This document shows, one piece after another, positions 8,887 through 18,341 of a stretch of 64,000 nt of DNA. The notes beneath the pieces were generated by a model. That model searched no databases and was not told the DNA's origin. It saw only the letters and a program-made list of their open reading frames with translations. The stretch covers positions 1 to 64,000 of the forward strand of contig NZ_JADPJH010000002.1 in assembly GCF_023073315.1 (NCBI RefSeq), given 5' to 3'. Positions within the stretch are counted from its first letter, which is position 1, and each line of letters starts with the position of its first letter. The position numbers were made by a program, and so were the translations under genes. Source of the stretch: Bradyrhizobium sp. 1 (GTDB taxonomy: Bacteria; Pseudomonadota; Alphaproteobacteria; Rhizobiales; Xanthobacteraceae).

Positions 8887-10626
8887 TCAGTAGTTAGTCG
8901 CGCTCGCCCTGACCAACCCACGATAGCTGTGCGACATCCGCATCGACACCAAATCTTTGCGCCGCACCACGTTGGTCGGATAGACACTGTCGAGATTTGT
9001 GGTGTCGACGAGCGCGCTAGCAAGGCCTGTGCCGCCGGCCACGATAGCCTCCCGCCGCGGAAATTCGAACGTGTCAGGGCCGAACACGCCGCTCAGCCCG
9101 GGATAACCGCGCTCGGGATCGACCACATTGGCGAAGGCGAAGAACAGGTTGTTTTCGCCCGCGCGAACGCGGAAATGATGCCAGTGATGCGGATCCGGGC
9201 CGGTCGGAATCGGCTTTGGCTGCCCGACCTCCGTGCCGGCATGCGACGAACTGAAGCGCCCCTTGATCGCGGCGGGACACGCGATGAGATCGCAGCCGCG
9301 CAGCGCCAGCACTCTTCCCGCCTCCGGGAACGACGCGTCGTGACCGATCAACAGCCCGATGCGGCCGATCGGTGTGTCGACGACGGTCCAACCGTCACCG
9401 GCCGTCGCCCAGCTTCGCTCGTCGGCGGAAAGATGCGTCTTGCGATAGACCGAGATGGTTCCATCGGGCGCGACGAGGCAGGCGCTGTTGTAGACCAGAT
9501 CGCCGTCGCGCTCGGCAAGGCCGCAGACAAGGTAAAGGTCCAGTTCCCTCGCCAGCATGGCAAGGCTGTCGGTCGCCGCTCCCGGTATCGGTTGCGCGGA
9601 TGTCGCGGGATCGGCAAGTCCCGTCAGTGCAAGCTCCGGAAAGACGACGAGCTCCGCAGCCTCGGCTTTGGCCTTGCCCGCGAGTGCCGCGATCTCTCCG
9701 AGATTCAGGCCGACGTCATCGCCGGGCGCAAATTGTGCGACACTGACCCGCGACACCTTTCCGGTTGGCCAGGGCTCGTGGCCGTAGAGGCTGAAGAAGT
9801 CGCGCGGATTCCAGCTGAAGGTGTCGGTGAGCAGGTCCGGATAGAGCTCCGGCCGCCGCTGCGCGAACACCGTCTCGCCGAGCACGCGACGCGCGCGCGC
9901 GGCATCGAGATCGATCTCGGACATCAGCACGCCATCGCCCTTGTCGAGCACGGCCGTCACCTGCCCGTCCGGCGCAATGACGCAACTGCCGCCGCTGAAC
10001 TGCACCGTGCGCTCCAGCCCCCACCGATTGCTCTCGATGACATAGCAGCCGTTCTCGAAGGCACGGCTGATCCAGTATGGCGCCGGCGTGCGCTCCGCCA
10101 GCCAGTTCGAGATGTGGCAGATGACGTCAGCGCCGCCCAGCGCCATCAGCCGCGCGGTCTCCACGAAATGGATATCCATGCAGATCAGCAGCGCGATCCG
10201 CCCGATCGGCGTCTCGAACACCTGATTGTGCAAATCGCCCGCCGCGGCCCATTTCGGCTCGGAGATATACGGATGCGTCTTGCGGTGACGGCCGACGATG
10301 CCGCCGGGCCCGATCAGGACGGCCGTGTTGAAATAGATGGCGTCCTCGTCGACCTCCGGCATGCCGACGACGATGTAGCAATCATGTTTGCGCGCCAGTG
10401 CCGCAAAGCGGTTCGTGCTCGGCCCCGGGATTGTCTCGACAAAGGGCGCGACCTCGGCACGATCGAACCAGCAATAGCCGGTGGTTCCCATTTCGGGCGT
10501 GACGATCAGCCTTGCACCGGCCGCCGCCGCCTGCTCGCAGAGTTCGAGCAGGCGCGCGATGTTGCGCTCCTTCTCGAACATGGTGGGCTCGAACTGGACG
10601 GCGGCGACCTTGTGGGTGGTGGACAT
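8887..10626 (-). CDS. Tandem carbon-nitrogen hydrolase, second domain lacking the catalytic Cys
   Basis: A 579-residue protein made of two nitrilase-superfamily domains, about twice the usual length. Domain 1 (residues 5-285) has the full catalytic set: Glu45 in TPEMG, Lys116 in RHRKTHPY and Cys149 in LLICMD. Domain 2 (residues 293-570) keeps Glu331 (FPELALTG) and Lys396 (YRKTHLS), but the nucleophile position reads LLIGHDASFPE, so Cys is replaced by Gly428. The first half probably hydrolyses an amide or nitrile; the second is predicted to be non-catalytic, perhaps structural or ligand-sensing. It lies 13 bases after the formamidase gene in the ami operon, consistent with a second amidase activity there. 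Confidence 0.88.
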   Translation of the reverse strand: MSTTHKVAAVQFEPTMFEKERNIARLLELCEQAAAAGARLIVTPEMGTTGYCWFDRAEVAPFVETIPGPSTNRFAALARKHDCYIVVGMPEVDEDAIYFNTAVLIGPGGIVGRHRKTHPYISEPKWAAAGDLHNQVFETPIGRIALLICMDIHFVETARLMALGGADVICHISNWLAERTPAPYWISRAFENGCYVIESNRWGLERTVQFSGGSCVIAPDGQVTAVLDKGDGVLMSEIDLDAARARRVLGETVFAQRRPELYPDLLTDTFSWNPRDFFSLYGHEPWPTGKVSRVSVAQFAPGDDVGLNLGEIAALAGKAKAEAAELVVFPELALTGLADPATSAQPIPGAATDSLAMLARELDLYLVCGLAERDGDLVYNSACLVAPDGTISVYRKTHLSADERSWATAGDGWTVVDTPIGRIGLLIGHDASFPEAGRVLALRGCDLIACPAAIKGRFSSSHAGTEVGQPKPIPTGPDPHHWHHFRVRAGENNLFFAFANVVDPERGYPGLSGVFGPDTFEFPRREAIVAGGTGLASALVDTTNLDSVYPTNVVRRKDLVSMRMSHSYRGLVRASATNY

Positions 10627-10639
10627 GATCAGGCCGGCC

Positions 10640-11629
10640 TCAAACCAGATAGGATTTCTTGATGGAGGCGCCGAGCGTGTATTTGGGATCGACCATGTTG
10701 CCGACGCGGACGCGTCCGACCTGGGTCAGGAGCATATAGGCGTCGATCTCGTCAAAACCGTAATCGGCCGCCATCCAGCGGCAGAGCTCGCGATAGGCGA
10801 TGCGGGCCGCATCCTCCATCGGCCGCGCCGAGCCTATGGTCATGATGAAATCCCTGGTCTCGAGCCGCGGCCAGGCGATGGTCCAGTTCTTGATGAGATC
10901 GATCTGCACCGTGGTCACGGTCGGATGCTCGATGGCGACGCCGCAGAGCTCGCCATCCCCCTGCGCCGCGTGACAATCGCCGAGATAAAGCAGCGCGCCC
11001 TTGGTGTTGACCGGCAGGTAGATGACGGCGCCGACGCCGACATCCGGCAAGTCCATGTTGCCGCCGTAATAGTCGGGGACCAGCGACGAGATCGCCTCGA
11101 TCTCCGGCGAAGTGCCGATGGTGCCGATGAACGGCTCATAGGGAATCGTGATCTTGTCGTTCCACTTCGTGCCGGTCTTGGCGTCGATTACGAGCTTCTT
11201 GACACGCTCCGGCAACGCCGGATTGAGCAGCGCGGTCTGGCCGGTCGAGACCAGGCCGCCGAAGTCAGGCATGACCACGGTGGTGCCGCACGGCTGCGGC
11301 CCGCGCGGCACGATGCTCTCGATATAGACCGCGAGCGTATCACCCTTCTCCGCACCGTTGACGTGGATCGGCCCGTTCTGCGGATTGAGGAACGGGAAGT
11401 TGAGGATCTTCGACGGACTGTCGGTCTCATGCTTGATAGCGCCTTCGAACGCGTCATGCGTCTCGGCGGCGACGACCGCGCCGGGGTCGACGGTCAGCAC
11501 CGGACCCACATAGGGACCGTAGACATAATGGTACTTGCCCTGCTCGGCCTCCGTGATCGTGTACTGCTTGCCCCGTTCGCCCTTGGCGACACCTTTGCGT
11601 GCCATGATGGAATCGTTTTGCCAGGCCAT
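10640..11629 (-). CDS. fmdA: Acetamidase/formamidase family amidohydrolase
   Basis: A 329-residue cytoplasmic amidase of the FmdA/AmdA family, which releases ammonia from formamide, acetamide or similar short amides. Family features include HDAFEGAI, the GPIHVNGAEKGDTLAV stretch, and the LYLGDCHAAQGDGE metal-binding motif. ATG at 11629 follows an AAGGAGAA box; the longer frame from 11725 has no similarity. It sits directly after the five ABC transporter genes and is the main reason to read the operon as short-chain amide uptake and hydrolysis. Formamide versus acetamide cannot be decided from sequence. Confidence 0.9.
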   Translation of the reverse strand: MAWQNDSIMARKGVAKGERGKQYTITEAEQGKYHYVYGPYVGPVLTVDPGAVVAAETHDAFEGAIKHETDSPSKILNFPFLNPQNGPIHVNGAEKGDTLAVYIESIVPRGPQPCGTTVVMPDFGGLVSTGQTALLNPALPERVKKLVIDAKTGTKWNDKITIPYEPFIGTIGTSPEIEAISSLVPDYYGGNMDLPDVGVGAVIYLPVNTKGALLYLGDCHAAQGDGELCGVAIEHPTVTTVQIDLIKNWTIAWPRLETRDFIMTIGSARPMEDAARIAYRELCRWMAADYGFDEIDAYMLLTQVGRVRVGNMVDPKYTLGASIKKSYLV

Positions 11630-11660
11630 TGCCGTTCTCCTTGGTTGGGCGTCGTTTTTT

Positions 11661-12389
11661 CTAGACTGCCAGATGGCGGCGCATCTCCGCCTCGTCGTCG
11701 AGCGCGGAGCGGTCGAGACTTGCAACGATGCGCCCCTTGTCCATGACGTAGCATCGCTGCGCCATGGCGCGGATCATGTCGAGATTCTGCTCGACCAGGA
11801 TGATGGTCACGCCGGTCCTGCGGTTGAGCTCGACCATGTTGCGTGCGATGTCCTGGACGATGTTAGGCTGGATGCCCTCCGAGGGCTCGTCGAGCAGGAT
11901 GAGGCTGGGATCGGCGATCAGGACCCGTCCGATCGCGAGCTGCTGCTGCTGGCCGCCTGACATGGTGCCGGCGCGCTGATGCCAGCGCTCTTCAAGGATT
12001 GGAAAGGCCTCGACGATCCTGCGCCGGCCGGCCTCCGGAATGCCGCCGCCCTTGATCGCCGCGCCGACCGCGACGTTCTCGCCGACGGTCAGGCGCGGAA
12101 ACACGTCGCGCCCTTGCGGCACATAGCCCATGCCGAGGCGTGCCCGCTTGTGCGCCGGCAGCGAGTCCACAGCCTCGCCGCGATAGACGATCGAGCCGCT
12201 CATCGCCGGCACGAGCCCGATCAGACTTTTCATCAGCGTCGACTTGCCGACGCCGTTGCGCCCGATGACCGCAACGATTTCGCCTTCCCGCACCTCGATC
12301 TCGAGGCCCTGAAGCACTGGCTTGCCGCCATAGCCGGCGCGCAGAGCCAGCGTCGAGAGGATCACTTCCTTGCGCGGAACATCAAGCAT
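11661..12389 (-). CDS. Branched-chain/urea-type ABC transporter ATPase (LivF/UrtE type)
   Basis: A 242-residue ATPase. Walker A is GRNGVGKST, the signature MSGGQQQQLAIGR is of UrtE type and Walker B is LILLDEP followed by SEGIQP; the C-terminal switch reads LVEQN. ATG at 12389 overlaps the stop of the preceding ATPase gene by 8 bases. It forms the ATPase pair with the LivG/UrtD-type protein and energises the permeases at 13098-15050. Similarity to urea/amide transporters fits the formamidase that follows. Confidence 0.9.
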   Translation of the reverse strand: MLDVPRKEVILSTLALRAGYGGKPVLQGLEIEVREGEIVAVIGRNGVGKSTLMKSLIGLVPAMSGSIVYRGEAVDSLPAHKRARLGMGYVPQGRDVFPRLTVGENVAVGAAIKGGGIPEAGRRRIVEAFPILEERWHQRAGTMSGGQQQQLAIGRVLIADPSLILLDEPSEGIQPNIVQDIARNMVELNRRTGVTIILVEQNLDMIRAMAQRCYVMDKGRIVASLDRSALDDEAEMRRHLAV

Positions 12390-13098
12390 GGGCCTGCCCC
12401 AGATAGATCGCAGCCACGCGCTCGTCGGCCACGATCTCCTGGATCGAGCCTTGGGCAAACACCTGGCCAAGATGCAGCACGGTGACGCGCTGGGCGACCT
12501 GGCGCACGAACGCCATGTCGTGCTCGATCGCCAGCACAGTCATGCCGTCGGCATTGAGCCGCTGCACCATCTCGCCGGTCATATGGGTTTCCTCGGGCGA
12601 CATCCCGGCGGTCGGCTCGTCCAGCAGCAGGAGGCGTGGCTTCAGGCTGATCGCCATGCCGATCTCCAGCCATTGCTTCTGACCGTGGCTAAGATTGCCC
12701 GCCGTCTGCTTCTGTTCGGATTCGAGGCCGAGAAATGTCAGCAGCCGGTCGATCTCGGATTCGAGCTCGGCGCCGCGATGCCGGCTTTGCAGGGCGATCT
12801 CGAGGTTCTGGCGGACGGACAGGCCCTTGAAAACACCAGGCACCTGGAACTTGACCGAGAGACCGCGGTGAATGCGCGCGAAGGATTTCAGCGCCGTGAT
12901 GTTCTCGCCGGCGAAGAGGATTTCGCCGCTGCCGGGATGATGCTCGCCAAGGATCAGGCGGAACAACGTGCTCTTGCCGGCGCCGTTGGGCCCGATCAGG
13001 CAATGGATCTCGCCGGGTTCGAGCGTAAGGTTCACGGCGTTGGTGACGTGAAGTCCGCCAAAATGCTTGTTTAGCTCGCGCAGCTCGAGCAGCGACAT
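12382..13098 (-). CDS. Branched-chain/urea-type ABC transporter ATPase (LivG/UrtD type)
   Basis: A 238-residue ATPase with Walker A GPNGAGKST and the signature LSHGQKQWLEIG, in which the usual SGGQ is SHGQ, as is normal in UrtD-like proteins. Walker B is LLLLDEP and the switch region IEHDM. The start codon at 13098 shares its first base with the stop codon of the LivM-type permease gene, so translation is probably coupled. The longer frame to 13383 lies inside the permease gene and was discarded. Confidence 0.9.
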   Translation of the reverse strand: MSLLELRELNKHFGGLHVTNAVNLTLEPGEIHCLIGPNGAGKSTLFRLILGEHHPGSGEILFAGENITALKSFARIHRGLSVKFQVPGVFKGLSVRQNLEIALQSRHRGAELESEIDRLLTFLGLESEQKQTAGNLSHGQKQWLEIGMAISLKPRLLLLDEPTAGMSPEETHMTGEMVQRLNADGMTVLAIEHDMAFVRQVAQRVTVLHLGQVFAQGSIQEIVADERVAAIYLGQAHA

Positions 13099-14162
13099 CA
13101 GCCGGCCCTCTGCGTGAAACGAGCCGCGAGGCGGCCGAGCCAATTCATGAACCCGAGCACGAGCCCGTTCGGGGCGATCAACACCGTGAGCACCAGCAGC
13201 ACGCCCATGAAGACCAGCGCATATTGGCTGCCGTAGATCGTCAGCGCCTGGAACGCGGCCAGCACCACCAGCGTGCCGACCACGGTCGAGGTCAGATCGC
13301 TGCGGCCACCGACCGCGACCCAGATCAGCGGCAACGCCGCCGCCGTCATGCCCATGCTCGACGGCGTGATGTATTGGCCCCACGCCGTGTAGAGCACGCC
13401 GGAGACTCCAGCCAGCGCGGCGCCGATGACGAAGGTGATGAGCTGGTACTTGCGGATGTCGTAGCCCAGCATCTCCGCCCGCTCCGGGTTCTCGCGGATC
13501 GCGACGATGACGTTGCCAAACGACGAGTTCATCAGGATGCGCAAGGCGAGATAGACGAAGACCAGGAGGCCAAGCACGAAGTAATAGAGCCCAACATCAG
13601 CAAACAGCACAATCGACTCGCCCGGCCAGGGGATGGTCAAAGGCGGCATCGCACTCATGCCGTTGAAGCCGTTGAGCCGAGCGCTGCCGATATGCCACTC
13701 CGGCCCCGCGGTCTGCGCCATGAAGCGCTCCAGCATCAAGGTCACGGCGAGCGTGACGATGCCGAGGAAGACGCCGGCGATACGGCCGAAGAACATGAAA
13801 TAGCCGAGCAAGACCGCGAACAGCGCAGCGATCCCTACCGCAAGCACTAACGCCACCAGCGTGAAGCCATAGGCCGAGCCGAAATTGAGGGTGAGAACGC
13901 CGTAGCCATAACCGGCGATCCCGAAGAACGCGGTCTGCCCGAACGACAGCGAACCGCCATAGCCCCAAATCACGCAAAGGCTGAGGGCGATGAACACCCA
14001 GACGAAGAAGTAGACGGTGTTGCCGACGGTGTAGCCGTCGCTGAACAGCGGGTACGCGAGTGCCACGGCTAGCACGACGGCAAACAGGCCCCAGAAGCCC
14101 CGACCGCGACCGACGGTCTGCGGGCCTTCGAGACGGCGCAACAAGGAAAGGAAACCGGTCAC
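13098..14162 (-). CDS. Branched-chain/urea-type ABC permease (LivM/UrtC type)
   Basis: A 354-residue permease with eight to ten hydrophobic segments. The family motif GYGGSLSFGQTAFFGIAGYG and the cytoplasmic loop VAIRENPERAEMLGYDI, which contacts the ATPases, are present. It starts with GTG at 14162, 15 bases after the LivH-type gene, preceded by GGAG. It forms the membrane pair with the protein at 14178-15050. The stretch EWHIGSARLNGFNG resembles UrtC proteins, supporting urea or amide as ligand class. Confidence 0.89.
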   Translation of the reverse strand: MTGFLSLLRRLEGPQTVGRGRGFWGLFAVVLAVALAYPLFSDGYTVGNTVYFFVWVFIALSLCVIWGYGGSLSFGQTAFFGIAGYGYGVLTLNFGSAYGFTLVALVLAVGIAALFAVLLGYFMFFGRIAGVFLGIVTLAVTLMLERFMAQTAGPEWHIGSARLNGFNGMSAMPPLTIPWPGESIVLFADVGLYYFVLGLLVFVYLALRILMNSSFGNVIVAIRENPERAEMLGYDIRKYQLITFVIGAALAGVSGVLYTAWGQYITPSSMGMTAAALPLIWVAVGGRSDLTSTVVGTLVVLAAFQALTIYGSQYALVFMGVLLVLTVLIAPNGLVLGFMNWLGRLAARFTQRAG

Positions 14163-14177
14163 GACGCCATCACTCCG

Positions 14178-15050
14178 TCAGGTGCGCTCGCGCAGCACGA
14201 AGCCGGAGATGCCTTTCGGCAGGACCCGGACCACGATGATGACGGCGACCAGCAGGCCGATCTGGCCGAACAGCTGCCCCTGCCAGGATGTCATCCCGGA
14301 CTTCACGATCGCCAGCAGGCCGCCGGCGGGCGCCGTGCCGAGGAAGACGTCGGCGCCGCCGATCACGACCGTGACAAAGGCCTCCATGATGAAGGTTGCG
14401 CCCATGGTCGGCACGAGGGTCATGGTCGGCGCGTAGAGCCCGCCGGCAAGTCCGGCGAGCCCCGCGCCGCAAGCAAATGTGAGACTGTAGATCAGGCGCG
14501 TATCGACACCGAGGGCCGCCGCCATGTGCGGCACCTGGATGGTGGCGCGCGCCAGCACGCCGAAGCGCGTCCAGTTGAACAACGCATAAAGCGCGGCGAG
14601 CACGCCGAGTGCCGAACAGAACAGCACGATACGATAGATCGAATAGGAGTAGTCACCGACCTGAAAGCTGCCGAACGGCGTGCCGACGCCTGCCATGGTC
14701 GAGCCGACCATGATCAGCGTGCCCTGCGTGGCGATCAGGCTGAGACCCCAGGTCGCGACGATGGTGTCGAGCGGCCGGTCATAGAGATGGCGGATGACCG
14801 CGAGCTCCACCAGCACACCGACCAGCGCCGACACGAGGGTGCCCGCCAAAATGCCCAGCGGCAACGGCAGGCCCGCGTGCACGGTCGCCGCGGTGACATA
14901 GGCCCCGCACATGATGAACTCGCCATGGGCGAGATTGATCACGCCCATCATGCCGAAGATCACCGCGAGCCCGCAGGCCGAGAGCACCAGGAACGCAAAG
15001 GCGTCGCCGAATTGATAGAGCGCCGAAAACAAATGGGTCGCGATGTCCAT
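14178..15050 (-). CDS. Branched-chain/urea-type ABC permease (LivH/UrtB type)
   Basis: A 290-residue, very hydrophobic permease containing the family motif GVINLAHGEFIMCGAYV near residue 35 and the internal loop ATIQVPHMAAALGVDT. It follows the binding-protein gene by 89 bases and precedes the LivM-type gene by 15. Together with that neighbour it forms the translocation channel of the amide transporter. Confidence 0.9.
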   Translation of the reverse strand: MDIATHLFSALYQFGDAFAFLVLSACGLAVIFGMMGVINLAHGEFIMCGAYVTAATVHAGLPLPLGILAGTLVSALVGVLVELAVIRHLYDRPLDTIVATWGLSLIATQGTLIMVGSTMAGVGTPFGSFQVGDYSYSIYRIVLFCSALGVLAALYALFNWTRFGVLARATIQVPHMAAALGVDTRLIYSLTFACGAGLAGLAGGLYAPTMTLVPTMGATFIMEAFVTVVIGGADVFLGTAPAGGLLAIVKSGMTSWQGQLFGQIGLLVAVIIVVRVLPKGISGFVLRERT

Positions 15051-15139
15051 GAATCAACCAGTGTGAGGGAAGAAACTGCCGTCGCAGATGTCCGTGATCG
15101 CCCCGGCGCGCCGCGAGCGCCGAGACGATCAGCCCCGGG

Positions 15140-16393
15140 TCAGGGTTTCGGCGGAGGATTCGACGGCGTGTACTGCGCCATCGGATCTTTCTTGGTGAGG
15201 TCGCAGCCGGCTTCACCCAGCCAGTACGGCTTGATGTCCTCCCAGGTCTTCGGGAAGGAGATCGAATGATCGGCGCCGACCTTGGCGAGATAGATCGTGT
15301 GCGACATGTGCTGGCTCTTCGGGTCAATGCAGACCTTGCCCTCCGGCGCATCCATGCAGACGTCGCCCATCGCGATCACCTTGCGGATGTCCTCGCGCTT
15401 GGTCGACTTCGCCCGCTCCACCATCTGTTTGTAGAGATAAACGGCGAGATAGGAGTTTTCCGCTTCTTGGTTCACATAGGGCTCGCTCGGGAATTTCGCC
15501 TTGAACTTGGCGTAGAACTCCTTGCTCTTCGGCGAGTCGATCTCCTCGATGTAGTTGGTGGTGACGTACATGTCCTTCAGGCTCGGCGGCTTGAAGCGCT
15601 TGTGCTCGTAGCCCTGGCCGACGTTGACCGAGGAGGCCATCGGCAGGTTGACGTTGGCGGAGGCCGCCTGCTCGTAATAGGAGGCTTGTGCGGTGCCGAC
15701 CAGCAGCGTGACCACGAAGTCGGGCTTGGCCTTCTGGATGTTCTGGATGCTCTGCGAGAATTGCGACACGCCGAGCGGGATGAATTCCTCGCCGGCCATC
15801 TTGCCGCCGTTCTCCTTGACGATCTTGCGCACCCATTCCGCCGAGATCTGGCCGAAATTGTAGTCGGCGGCGAGCGTGTAGACGTTCTTGCCGTACTTCT
15901 CCATCATGTAGGGAATGAGCGTGGAGAACTGCTGTTCCGGCACCGCGCCGGTCACGATCATGTGGCCGTCGCAGACGCCGCCTTCATACTGGTTGTTGTA
16001 GAAAGCAAAGCCGTTGAACTGGTCGACGATCGGCCGATACGCCTCGCGCGAGGCCGAGGAGAAGCCCGCGAACACGACGTCGACCTTGTCGCGCTGGAGT
16101 ACGCGGCGCATGAACTCCTGGTAGCGGGTGTTGTCGGACTGCGTGTCGTAAGGAACCAGTTCGAGCGGCCGGCCCATGATGCCGCCGGCCTTGTTGATCT
16201 CCTCGGCGGCGAGCTGGATGGCGTGGACCTTGCCGATCGTGGCCGCGGCGAAATCGCCGGACTGATCCTCCAGCACGCCCATCTTGATCGGGTTTTCCGC
16301 CGCCAGTGCAATTTGTGATCCGATCGATGATCCGAGGACAAGCGTCCCCGTGAGGGCTGCGGCACGCAGCCCCCGCAATACAGACTTGCTCAT
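15140..16393 (-). CDS. ABC transporter substrate-binding protein for amides/urea-like ligands
   Basis: A 417-residue periplasmic binding protein of the branched-chain/urea (family 6) type. A signal peptide of about 31 residues ends at QIALAAEN. Conserved stretches are GVLEDQSGDFA, EEINKAGGIMGR, FNGFAFYNNQYEGG and AEWVRKIVKENGG. The closest family picture is UrtA/FmdD-like proteins beside amidases. It comes 10 bases after amiR. AmiC in the same operon is a cytoplasmic relative of the same fold, so the operon carries both a periplasmic and a cytoplasmic receptor for what is probably the same ligand class. Confidence 0.9.
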   Translation of the reverse strand: MSKSVLRGLRAAALTGTLVLGSSIGSQIALAAENPIKMGVLEDQSGDFAAATIGKVHAIQLAAEEINKAGGIMGRPLELVPYDTQSDNTRYQEFMRRVLQRDKVDVVFAGFSSASREAYRPIVDQFNGFAFYNNQYEGGVCDGHMIVTGAVPEQQFSTLIPYMMEKYGKNVYTLAADYNFGQISAEWVRKIVKENGGKMAGEEFIPLGVSQFSQSIQNIQKAKPDFVVTLLVGTAQASYYEQAASANVNLPMASSVNVGQGYEHKRFKPPSLKDMYVTTNYIEEIDSPKSKEFYAKFKAKFPSEPYVNQEAENSYLAVYLYKQMVERAKSTKREDIRKVIAMGDVCMDAPEGKVCIDPKSQHMSHTIYLAKVGADHSISFPKTWEDIKPYWLGEAGCDLTKKDPMAQYTPSNPPPKP

Positions 16394-16403
16394 TTTGCTT
16401 CTC

Positions 16404-17069
16404 CTAGATGGCTTGCTTGTTGCCGCCTTGCAGCGTGATGCCGGTCGTGCGGCCGGTCGGGTCGGGCGGCCTCGCCCGCTTGCTCAGAAACTCCTCGCAG
16501 TAGAGTTCCATGTTCTGCCGCGCGCGCATGCTTTCGCGACGGAGCTGGGAATAGGCACCCTCCTCGTCGAGGCCGCCCTGCTGCATCAGCAGGACCACGG
16601 CCCGGATCACCGCGCGACGGCCGCGGCGGCGCTCCTCGAGGTCCTGCAGGCGGTCGCTCATTTCGGCGCGCAGCAGGAACTGGTTGATGCCCATGAAGAG
16701 AGATGTGTAGACCGCGCCGCCATGTACCGGCTTGCGCAGGAACGAGGTCGCGCCGAGATTGACGAGCGCCTTCAGCCGGCTCGGCGCCTCGACGCCGACG
16801 AGGCCGATCACCGGCACCGGCGGCAGATGCGAGGCCGGATTGAGCTCGATCGCGACGGCGCCTTCGAGATCGCCATCGATGAAGAGGATGTCGCGGTCGG
16901 CCTGGAGGTTCGCAATGTCGATCTGCGCGCGGCCGTCGATGATCTCAGGATATTCGGTGGAGACGCCGAGCTTGGCGAGCGTCGTTTCGAGCGTGCTCTC
17001 CCAGCCGCCCCGCTTGGTGACGACGATGGCACGGCCGCCCTTGAAATTCTGAAGCAGTCGAGAGCTCAT
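16404..17069 (-). CDS. amiR: ANTAR-domain antiterminator, AmiR-like
   Basis: A 221-residue response-regulator-like protein without an obvious phospho-acceptor pocket, followed by a coiled linker (LQDLEERRRGRR) and a C-terminal ANTAR RNA-binding domain (about residues 150-200, including the LLMQQGGLDEEGAYSQLRR segment). AmiR of Pseudomonas binds nascent leader RNA and prevents termination when AmiC releases it. The gene overlaps amiC by 4 bases (ATGA), as expected for a complex made in fixed ratio. The target is probably the leader at 18227-18497, which contains a strong terminator. Confidence 0.9.
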   Translation of the reverse strand: MSSRLLQNFKGGRAIVVTKRGGWESTLETTLAKLGVSTEYPEIIDGRAQIDIANLQADRDILFIDGDLEGAVAIELNPASHLPPVPVIGLVGVEAPSRLKALVNLGATSFLRKPVHGGAVYTSLFMGINQFLLRAEMSDRLQDLEERRRGRRAVIRAVVLLMQQGGLDEEGAYSQLRRESMRARQNMELYCEEFLSKRARPPDPTGRTTGITLQGGNKQAI

Positions 17070-18226
17070 GATTGCACCACTTTCAAAAGCGGAGAGCGCA
17101 TTGCGCTGGCAAAGCGCGGCGACGACTGGATGAGATAAGGGTCCGGCGCGATCGGCTCGCGGGATTCCAGCAGCACTTCAAACTGTCCGTTGGCAGACGA
17201 GCGGCCGATCCGCGGCGTGAGCCAGGCGTGAAAGGTCTGCCGGTCGATGCGGACCTCCCCTTGCGGCGCGCGCAGCCGCTGATCCGCCACGGCGGCGCGC
17301 ACTTTTCGCGCGTCGTCCGTGCCGGCCTGCGACAACGCTGCGGCGAGCAGCTTGACGGCGATGTAGGAGGACTCGGCGTCGGCCGACGAGACCGGTCCCT
17401 CCGGAAATGATTGCGTGTAGGCATCGATGAAGGCGGCATTCTCCGGCGAATTCAAGGACGAGAAATAGACGCTTGAGGACAGATGCCCGTCGACGGCGTC
17501 CGGCCCGATCTCTGGCAATTCCGGTTCCGACAATGTGCAGCTCGCAACGGGAATTTCGGCGGCCTGATCGATCCCGCGCGCCTGGCAGGCGGCACGGAAC
17601 GCTCGGAAGAAGGCGTAGGCGCTGGTGCCGATCAGATTGTTGAAGACGAAGTCCGGCCGCTGGTCGATGATCGCCGCAATGACCTGGTCGACCTCGGTAT
17701 CCCCGACCGGGAGATAGCGCTCGGCGAGCACGGTGCCACCGCGCGCAATCAGCGCCTCGCGGAAGATGCGGTTGTTCTCCCAGGCCCAGATGTAGTTGGA
17801 GCCGACGCAGAAGGCGCGCGAGCCGACGCGGGATGCCAGATAATCGACCAGCGGCAGTACGTGCTGGTTTGGCGCCGCACCGGTGTAGATGACGTTATCG
17901 GAGCTCTCGAAGCCTTCGTAGTGGGAGGGATACCAAAGCAACCCGTCGAACTTCTCGAAGCACGGGATCACCTCCTTGCGGCTGGACGAAGTGTAGCAGC
18001 CGACCACCTGGCGAATGCCGGAACCGAGCAACTCGAGACTGAGCGAACGATAGCGCGCAAGGTCACCCGACGGATTGACCACGACAGGCTCGAGCTCGAT
18101 ATCGAGATCGCCCGCATTGACCTCCTGAAAAGCCAGCAGCGCGCCATTGAGGATCGAGCGCGCGACGACGCTGTAGGAGCCCGTCGTCGAGAACATCACG
18201 CCGATCCGATAATGCTTCCGCGTCAT
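17066..18226 (-). CDS. amiC: AmiC-like amide sensor, negative regulator of AmiR
   Basis: A 386-residue protein with the periplasmic-binding-protein fold but no signal peptide, so cytoplasmic. The AmiC hallmark YPSHYEGFESSDNVIYTG followed by GAAPNQH, the VGSNYIWAWENNRIFR stretch and APQGEVRIDRQTFHAW match the family. In Pseudomonas AmiC sequesters AmiR and releases it on binding acetamide. ATG at 18226 lies only 12 bases after the T-tract of the upstream terminator; the alternative TTG at 18244 would lie in that tract. It is the first gene of the operon. Confidence 0.9.
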   Translation of the reverse strand: MTRKHYRIGVMFSTTGSYSVVARSILNGALLAFQEVNAGDLDIELEPVVVNPSGDLARYRSLSLELLGSGIRQVVGCYTSSSRKEVIPCFEKFDGLLWYPSHYEGFESSDNVIYTGAAPNQHVLPLVDYLASRVGSRAFCVGSNYIWAWENNRIFREALIARGGTVLAERYLPVGDTEVDQVIAAIIDQRPDFVFNNLIGTSAYAFFRAFRAACQARGIDQAAEIPVASCTLSEPELPEIGPDAVDGHLSSSVYFSSLNSPENAAFIDAYTQSFPEGPVSSADAESSYIAVKLLAAALSQAGTDDARKVRAAVADQRLRAPQGEVRIDRQTFHAWLTPRIGRSSANGQFEVLLESREPIAPDPYLIQSSPRFASAMRSPLLKVVQS

Positions 18227-18237
18227 CACTCGATCCA

Positions 18238-18277
18238 AAAACAAAAAAGCACCCGCCGGCTGTCAAGCCGAGGGCGC
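18238..18277 (-). terminator. Rho-independent terminator just upstream of amiC
   Basis: On the minus strand GCGCCC-TCGGCT, a TGAC loop, AGCCGGC-GGGTGC gives about 12 near-continuous GC-rich pairs with one bulged C, followed by TTTTTTGTTTTT. The T-tract ends 12 bases before the amiC ATG, so it would stop transcription of the operon unless overridden. The 5' arm also belongs to the alternative hairpin at 18273-18284. Confidence 0.82.
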
Positions 18278-18341
18278 TTTCGCCGCCAACCAAACACGCT
18301 TGAGCGTGGCGTTGGAAATGGTTTGAACTTGTTCGCGTTGA

